Part shown: piece by piece, positions 59,630-64,000 of the stretch
How the letters are laid out: each line of letters begins with the position of its first letter
How positions within the stretch are numbered: position 1 is the stretch's first letter
Origin: Isochrysis galbana
Lineage: Eukaryota; Haptophyta; Isochrysidales; Isochrysidaceae
DNA: 64,000 bases
NCBI GenBank assembly: GCA_018136815.1
Contig: CM030931.1
Coordinates: 919,511 to 983,510, forward strand
Direction: 5' to 3'
The notes under the pieces: model-generated
What the model was told of the DNA's origin: nothing
What the model saw: the letters and a program-made list of their open reading frames with translations, nothing else
Databases searched by the model: none
Program-made: the position numbers and the translations under genes

Positions 59630-59903
59630 GGGCCATGGCTGCTAGGAGTGTCATGTCTCTCTCTCCTAATTCGGCATCGTGTGAGCGTGTGTTTTCCTTG
59701 CTTGCATGCCTTTTCCCATCTGCCATCTGATCGGTCCACTACTTTGGCCGATCAGGTGCAATACTTTGGCCGATCAGGTGCAATCGTCTGTCATGATGAT
59801 GATGCGTTACAATAGCAAGCCAAACGTCGTGAGAATGAGCGCTGCATGTGAGAGCGTGGAACGTGAGAGCACCCTTGGCTATGAAATGTGCAGTAAAACA
59901 TAA
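59630..59903 (+). pseudogene. hAT transposase C-terminal fragment (copy 3)
   Basis: First frame: SLSPNSASCERVFSLLACLF. Then, after a frame shift and a 22-bp duplication (TACTTTGGCCGATCAGGTGCAA, 59741 and 59763), LADQVQSSVMMMMRYNSK. This is the family's C-terminal pattern (PNSA..ERVFS........Q.AL.D..Q...M.RYN). Broken by stops. Confidence 0.82.
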
Positions 59904-59989
59904 TATGCGGATGCTATTTCTATTTAGTAATAGTAACACTCACTATATCTATATATGTACGCTATGACTAATTACTATGACTATGACTA

Positions 59990-60270
59990 TCGTACTGATC
60001 GTTTTCTATCCAATTGTATTTACGCATGTCCCACGGCGGTTTGCGGAGCCTTTGCGAGCCCATTCGGATTCCTTGAAATTTGGCTTCGTTCGTTTTGCCC
60101 CCCGTGGCCCGCTCATGGGTCCGCACCCACGTTAGGGCCCGCTTTAGGCTCGTGTAGTCGCTCGTGATGAGCACCGTGTCGTCGGCGAATTGGCTAATCT
60201 TCAGGTCGTACCCGTTGAGATTAACCCCTTGTATGTCGGGGTCGTTGTTTATGGCGCGATGATCGGCAGA
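59990..60270 (-). pseudogene. LINE reverse transcriptase fragment with FADD box
   Basis: On the minus strand: NNDPDIQGVNLNGYDLKIS then QFADDTVLITSDYTSLKRAL, LTWVRTHERATGGKTNEAKF and IRMGSQRLRKP. QFADDTVLI is the catalytic YxDD region of non-LTR reverse transcriptases, followed by the usual F..ATG...N..K pattern. About 90 residues remain, no start or stop. Confidence 0.85.
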
Positions 60271-60832
60271 GTCCTAGAAATCCAAGAATTTTCTAGGACG
60301 TGGTCCTAGTTTCTAGGACGGAATTTTTGTCCGTTAGTTTTCGGAGTTTTCTTGTTGGTGAGTGAGTGATGTGGGGTGTGGGGTGGTGTCTCGTGGGCCG
60401 TCGTCGCGATGTAGCGCGCCCTTTCCCCCCCTCTCTCAAGACTTCTCTTCACTCCATGCCCTAGCCCCGCTGAGACTTGCCCCACGATCAAGCTTCGGCT
60501 TGATTCCACAGTATTGCCAGCTTTTCCGTTTCTGCACTGGCACTGGGCGTAATTTGCCGTCCGCGGTGATGCGTACTGGCGGCTAGAAGTCGTTGGTATC
60601 GGCCCGTTCTTTGGGTTGCCTGCTGCCTGGTTCTGTTGTATGTTGTATGTATGTATGTATTCATGCCGGTATGCCGGTACTCCTAGGCCTGAATACACTC
60701 GAGACTCGAGTGAGGAATGCACTAATGCACTCTATCGCCCCCCCCCCTGCCGGTATCGGGAGCGGCCGGCGGCCCAGACCTCCCTCTCCCTCTTCCGAGC
60801 CCGCAGCTGCGCGCGGGGGCGCCACCGCCACC
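60271..60832. other. Upstream region of the 61-kb gene
   Basis: Overlapping inverted repeats TCCTAGAAA / TTTCTAGGAC and GTCCTAGTTTCTAGGAC occupy 60273-60320. TATGTATGTATGTAT lies at 60646-60660. 60733-60830 is the probable leader of the gene that starts at 60833. Confidence 0.45.
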
Positions 60833-61724
60833 ATGCCGGCCACGGCGGGCCGCGTGCGAATGCCGGCGAACAACCGGATGCAGACATCCGCCTCTCTCAA
60901 TACGCACGGCATCTGGCAAAATGCCATCGGGTGAGCCCGCGCCAGCACCCCACGGCCTACCCGGACTTGCTTGTCTTGCCACTTCGGCCGAAAGGCACTG
61001 GATCTCCCTCGGCGGGGGAGCAACAGCTCAGCTCGCGGCCTCTCGTCCACAGGTATGACCCCTATGCCGGAGAGGCGGACAAGGCAAAGGCAGAGAATGG
61101 TGCTGGCGACGGGCAGAGCGCATACGACAGCATGAAGGACTTGTTTGCACTAGCTCGGCAGCAGGGGCGCCTTGCGGCGGATGACACGCGCGGTGGGTGG
61201 AAAGGGAGCGGTCGGCTCAAGGGTGGCTGGGTGGGCGGCAAAGATCTGGCAGAAGTGGCGTCAGGGTCCAGTGTGGCGACTTTGATGGCGGTGGCTGCCG
61301 ATGATATGCCTTCGTCAACGTCGTCGTGGTCCGATTCAGAAGAGGTTGCGCAATACCGAGCACCCATAGCAACAAAGAAGCAGTCAGCGGACTTCTTTGC
61401 CCCGCGAAACGGGTCAGTTGATTCCGGCAAAGACGGTGAAAAGAGCAAGAAGAGAAAGCATGAGAAGTCCAAGAAAGACAAGAAGCATAAAAGTAAGTCT
61501 GCTGTCCCTCGCAGCCGTCCGCACCTATTGTGCTTAAAAGGCGCTGAGCACACTTCCATACGTGTTATCCGAGCACACTTGCACACGTCTACATACCTTC
61601 TCTCGCCCAACTTGCAGAGCACAAGAAAGAAAAGTCCAAGAAGGAGAAGAAAGAGAAGAAGCATCGGCGAGACAGGCGGAGCCGTCGGCACAGCAGTTCG
61701 TCGTATGGATCGGAATCATCATGA
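60833..61724 (+). CDS. Lysine/serine-rich, probably nuclear protein, 3 exons
   Basis: Exons 60833-60930, 61053-61492, 61618-61724, GT-AG, phases consistent, 214 residues. The ATG sits in an excellent context (GCCACCATGC). After a short N-terminus comes SASLNTHGIWQNAIGYDPYA, a compact motif that looks conserved, then YDSMKDLFALARQQGRLAAD, a Gly/Lys patch (GGWKGSGRLKGGWVGGKDL) and an acidic Ser stretch. The C-terminus alternates Lys, His, Glu and Ser (SKKDKKHK..., RRDRRSRRHSSSSYGSES), typical of nuclear speckle or RNA-processing proteins. I do not recognise a named family. The C-terminus is followed within 40 bp by an inverted Family I 3' end, so the 3' untranslated region is probably TE-derived. 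Confidence 0.8.
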
Positions 61725-61759
61725 GGTATTGTTTCTTGCTGGTGTTGGGATGTGTAAAA

Positions 61760-61905
61760 AGAAACTTTTAGTATTCTCGCCTCGCGCGTGGCTCCGGGCC
61801 TCTAACTTGTAGCCACGCCCCTAATTCTTACTTTCCCCCCAACCTGCCTAGCGGCTACTCCCCTCGTGCGCTACCTAGGGGTAGCCCAGTCACTCACTAG
61901 GGGTT
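61760..61905 (-). repeat. Family I 3' end, minus strand
   Basis: On the minus strand: CCCCTAGGTAGCGCACGAGG, GCCGCTAGGCAGG, GGGGCGTGGCTACAAG and the end GGCGAGAATACTAAAAG then TTTCTTTTT. Confidence 0.78.
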
Positions 61906-62165
61906 AGGGGGTGCGGAGGGCACCATAGCCACCATCTGTAATGGGCAAACAAAGGCACCTAAATGCTAAATAAGCTCCCTATAGGTTCTGGTATGGGAGA
62001 TCAGCAAAGAAAGGGGGCCTCCCGGTAAAATTTTCGAAAATACCGCCCATTTTCAGGCCTCTACCTCTACCTCTAACGGCCGCGCGGAAATATATTTCGG
62101 GGGCCCCTCCGGTATGTATACGGTATACTTTTACCGATGGCCTTCATGCGCGCCTCTCGCAGCGG
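61895..62165 (-). repeat. Dispersed repeat G, copy 3, minus strand
   Basis: Complement of the 28235-28435 block, with AAATTTTCGAAAATACCG, GAGCTCCCTATAGG-type and CACTCACTAGGGG segments in order. Confidence 0.8.
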
Positions 62166-62262
62166 AAAAAAACCATCTGAATCTGAAGATTCAGGGCCAG
62201 GGCTAACACCTACTACCGACTACCGGCTGATAATAATAGAACATCTGAATCTGAGCGTTCAT
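62165..62262 (-). repeat. Two LINE Family II 3' tails in tandem, minus strand
   Basis: Both 62166-62206 and 62229-62262 carry the complement of the Family II end (ATCTGAATCTGAAGATTCAG; ACATCTGAATCTGAGCGTTC), the second more diverged. Confidence 0.6.
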
Positions 62263-62530
62263 ACCACTACTCCCACTCCCACTAGCCCGGTACTATCACG
62301 ACACCCCTCAGCCCACTTGCCCGTACACCTTGACGCGTGCTAATGCCACAGACACATACACAGATATGCCCCTTCAAATCTCCCCCCTCGCATACCCCCG
62401 GCTCCCACTACAACTCCCCACAAGTTACAATGAGGGTAAAACCCAGTGAGGCGAACCGACCTGCGACCTACGTCGGTACGTCGGGCGGTCGGGCGACTCA
62501 CGACTCATCAAGCAAGGAATAGCACCAGTA
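62263..62530. other. Spacer, no gene seen
   Basis: No repeat or coding region recognised. Confidence 0.35.
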
Positions 62531-62539
62531 CCGGGGGGG

Positions 62540-62680
62540 GGGGAGGGGGGGGCAAGAGAGTGGGTGGTTCCCCCCCCACAGCAGGGGAGGAGTGGAGAGA
62601 GGGACGAGAGGGGGGGGCTCGTGCTCGTGCCCTCCCATGGGTCAACCGAGTATAAATATGAACTTAGTTCACAGGGGTGT
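62540..62680 (-). repeat. Family I 5' end, minus strand
   Basis: On the minus strand a hairpin with AACTAAGT / ACTCGGTT arms (about 62672-62644) precedes CCATGGGAGGGCACG. The GGAGTGGAGAG landmark follows. Confidence 0.6.
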
Positions 62681-62974
62681 CCCGGGTGATTTTGCGTGGT
62701 GTGTGGTGTGCACCGTAGAACTTGTAGTGAGATGAAGGGGGGCGAGAGAGAGGGCCGGGCCGCATGAGTCGAGCCGTGATCTCTCGAGTCGCATTCGCGA
62801 TGTCTCAGAGGCAAAAAGAAAAATAACAGTAAAGAAATACAGTAAAAACAAGTAAAAACAAAACAGAGGAAGAAAGAAGAAGAAGAGTGAAAAAGAAGAG
62901 AAAAAAACCCAGAGTATATAGGGTGGTTCTCAGCACTTCCCATCGGCCCTATGGCTACGTAGACTCACGTAAAC

Positions 62975-63065
62975 TCTCGCGTGGCATAGTGGTTCAACCC
63001 ACCGCCTCCACCAACCTTTTGCTCTGGGTCGCGAGTTCGAGTCCGGACGGAGCGCTCTGTCTGCA
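62975..63065 (+). repeat. tRNA-like segment with Pol III boxes A and B (SINE head)
   Basis: TGGCATAGTGG (62982-62992) matches the internal Pol III box A, and AGTTCGAGTCC (63034-63044) matches box B apart from its first base. The spacing of about 40 bp is that of a tRNA gene. The acceptor and T stems do not pair well, so this is more likely the head of a tRNA-derived SINE than a working tRNA. Confidence 0.55.
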
Positions 63066-63104
63066 CTTCGAGCCCCGCTCCTTCTCCTCTCCGCTCTTCT
63101 TCTA

Positions 63105-63255
63105 CAGTTAAGTTCCGCACTCTTCTTCTACCATTAAATTCCGCACTCCGTCTACCGTTAAAATTCCTGCCTCCCTCTACCGTTAAAAATCCTGCCTCCG
63201 GGTCTACTGTTAAAATTCCTGCCTCTTCCTACTGTTAAGAATCCTGCCTCCGTCG
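63105..63255 (+). repeat. Tandem repeat of about 26-31 bp, six units
   Basis: Units follow the pattern ACCGTTAAAATTCCTGCCTC plus a short CT-rich spacer, drifting from TTCCGCACTC in the first two to TCCTGCCTC in the later ones. Confidence 0.85.
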
Positions 63256-63334
63256 CCTTGCCAAGACATTTCCTCTGCCTTCCTGCCGGCTTCCTTGCCA
63301 GTTCCTTCCGCCCCGGTTTCCCGCTTGTCTCTCT

Positions 63335-63678
63335 AAAAAAAAAAGAATCTGAAGTTTCAGGGCTACACACCTATTTATTGATTGCTAGTACGGCATACTC
63401 CGCCCTCGCCCGCCATCGCCCCTAACTCCCGTCGTCCCACACCCTCGCCTTCTCCCCCTCTTTCCTTTTTGTTTGGTGTCGGGGGTGCGGCCCTGGTACA
63501 CTACCTCGGGCCCGGCTTCGGGTGCGTCTTTCGGGAAGGCCTATTGTTGTGCGTCATCTGTGGCGTTTCGAATGCTATGTCGTCCTGCTATCGCGTGTGT
63601 TTCCCGTACGTCTTCCGTTCGATTGTCGTCTCACTGTATCCTCTTTGTCTTCATGTGTGTTTAGTCGCCTGTTCCTGG
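63335..63678 (-). repeat. LINE Family II 3' untranslated region and end, minus strand
   Basis: On the minus strand, sequence after the ORF2 stop runs through GGGGCGATGGCGGGCGAGGG to AATAAATAGGTGTGTAGCCC, then TGAAACTTCAGATTC and a T-tract at 63349-63338. This directly ties the Family II 3' signature to a reverse-transcriptase-bearing LINE. Confidence 0.78.
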
Positions 63679-64000
63679 GCGAGTTGGTGTTTCGATTCCG
63701 ATCGTGTGCTCGATACCCAGCCTTGCGGCCAGGGAGCGGAGCTCCTCGCTAGGCGTCAGCCCGTCGTTGTCGGTTGTCTCGTATACAGGGCGAAAGTCGC
63801 CTACGTCTACCCTTTTCTTTGGCTGTCGTCCCATACCCGCCTGGGCGGTTCTCGATGCGTCTGTCGAGTTGGCGAACATTAGCGCCCCGCATAGCTTTGT
63901 AAATCTTTCAATGGTTCTTATCAGGATCGACTCTTCCGAGAAGGTCGCATTGTCGTAATGCCTTGAATGCGCTGGCTAGCGATTTCGACGAAGCCTGAGG
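63679..64000 (-). pseudogene. LINE ORF2 C-terminal part, runs off the window
   Basis: The minus-strand frame carries ANSTDASRTAQAGMGRQPKK, then DVGDFRPVYETTDNDGLTPS and RSLAARLGIEHTIGIETP, ending at a stop near 63661. It matches 23700-23900. Further upst ream residues (ASAFKALRQC) continue past the window edge in a shifted frame, so at least one frame break exists. Confidence 0.78.

Noticed and set aside
62975-63065. A functional tRNA gene
   Set aside because: Boxes A and B are present, but the acceptor and T stems do not pair and no anticodon loop can be drawn with confidence; kept as a SINE head.

Overview
The window is nuclear DNA of a unicellular eukaryote, most likely a microalga or related protist. 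Host genes are intron-rich, with short introns (about 50-300 bp) and mostly GT-AG junctions. GC content is moderately high, with long G or C tracts. Between the genes lies a dense layer of transposable elements (TEs). No ribosomal RNA gene, organelle gene or bacterial operon is visible. A haptophyte-like alga would fit (plant-type ZIP transporter, sulfotransferase, TE style), but the sequence alone does not prove the lineage.

Host genes, left to right: a ZIP-family metal transporter (63-1545, minus, 4 exons); a pyridoxamine-phosphate-oxidase-like flavoprotein (6052-7229, minus); the catalytic subunit of DNA polymerase epsilon (8516-20755, plus, 30 exons, exonuclease and polymerase motifs intact); a C2-plus-ankyrin protein (24486-25835, minus); a CELF/Bruno-like RNA-binding protein with four RRMs (30164-33449, plus, 10 exons); an ankyrin protein with a degenerate DHHC palmitoyltransferase domain (37772-39286, minus); a glutamate-rich repeat ORF (about 39720-40440, minus); a probable mitochondrial protein with only an SRP54-type M-domain motif (41820-42638, minus); an unrecognised gene (about 45551-46106, plus); a small one-membrane-span protein (46874-47584, minus); a multi-GAF protein of about 1305 residues (49985-54780, minus, 5 exons); a sulfotransferase-like protein (57081-58277, plus); and a lysine-rich, probably nuclear protein (60833-61724, plus, 3 exons). 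Exon models for ZIP, POLE, CELF-like, GAF and the 61-kb gene were built by hand; reading phases agree across every junction. The genes do not form a pathway; they are independent eukaryotic loci.

The space between them is mosaic TE DNA. (1) Family I is a non-LTR-like group that begins with a short hairpin just before ATGG and ends in GAATATTAAAAGG plus a T-tract. (2) Family II is a LINE whose reverse-transcriptase ORF2 fragments lie at 22.3-24.0, 60.0-60.3 and 63.7-64.0 kb, and whose 3' end is CTGAATCTTCAGA plus a T-tract. (3) A GC-rich monomer repeat of about 190 bp has copies at 3.9-4.4, 21.6-22.1 and 40.7-41.2 kb. (4) Three hAT transposase C-terminal fragments lie at 2.6, 43.5 and 59.6 kb. 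(5) There are two hAT-type MITEs with perfect 17-bp inverted termini and 8-bp target duplications; a pre-insertion site for one survives elsewhere in the window. (6) A degenerate piggyBac-like transposase lies at 27.0-28.7 kb. (7) Palindromic GATAGCTATC clusters sit just upstream of two host genes.

The least described signals are structural: a covarying hairpin at the 5' end of Family I elements, a second covarying stem inside two long copies, and T-tailed (not A-tailed) 3' ends in both retroelement families.
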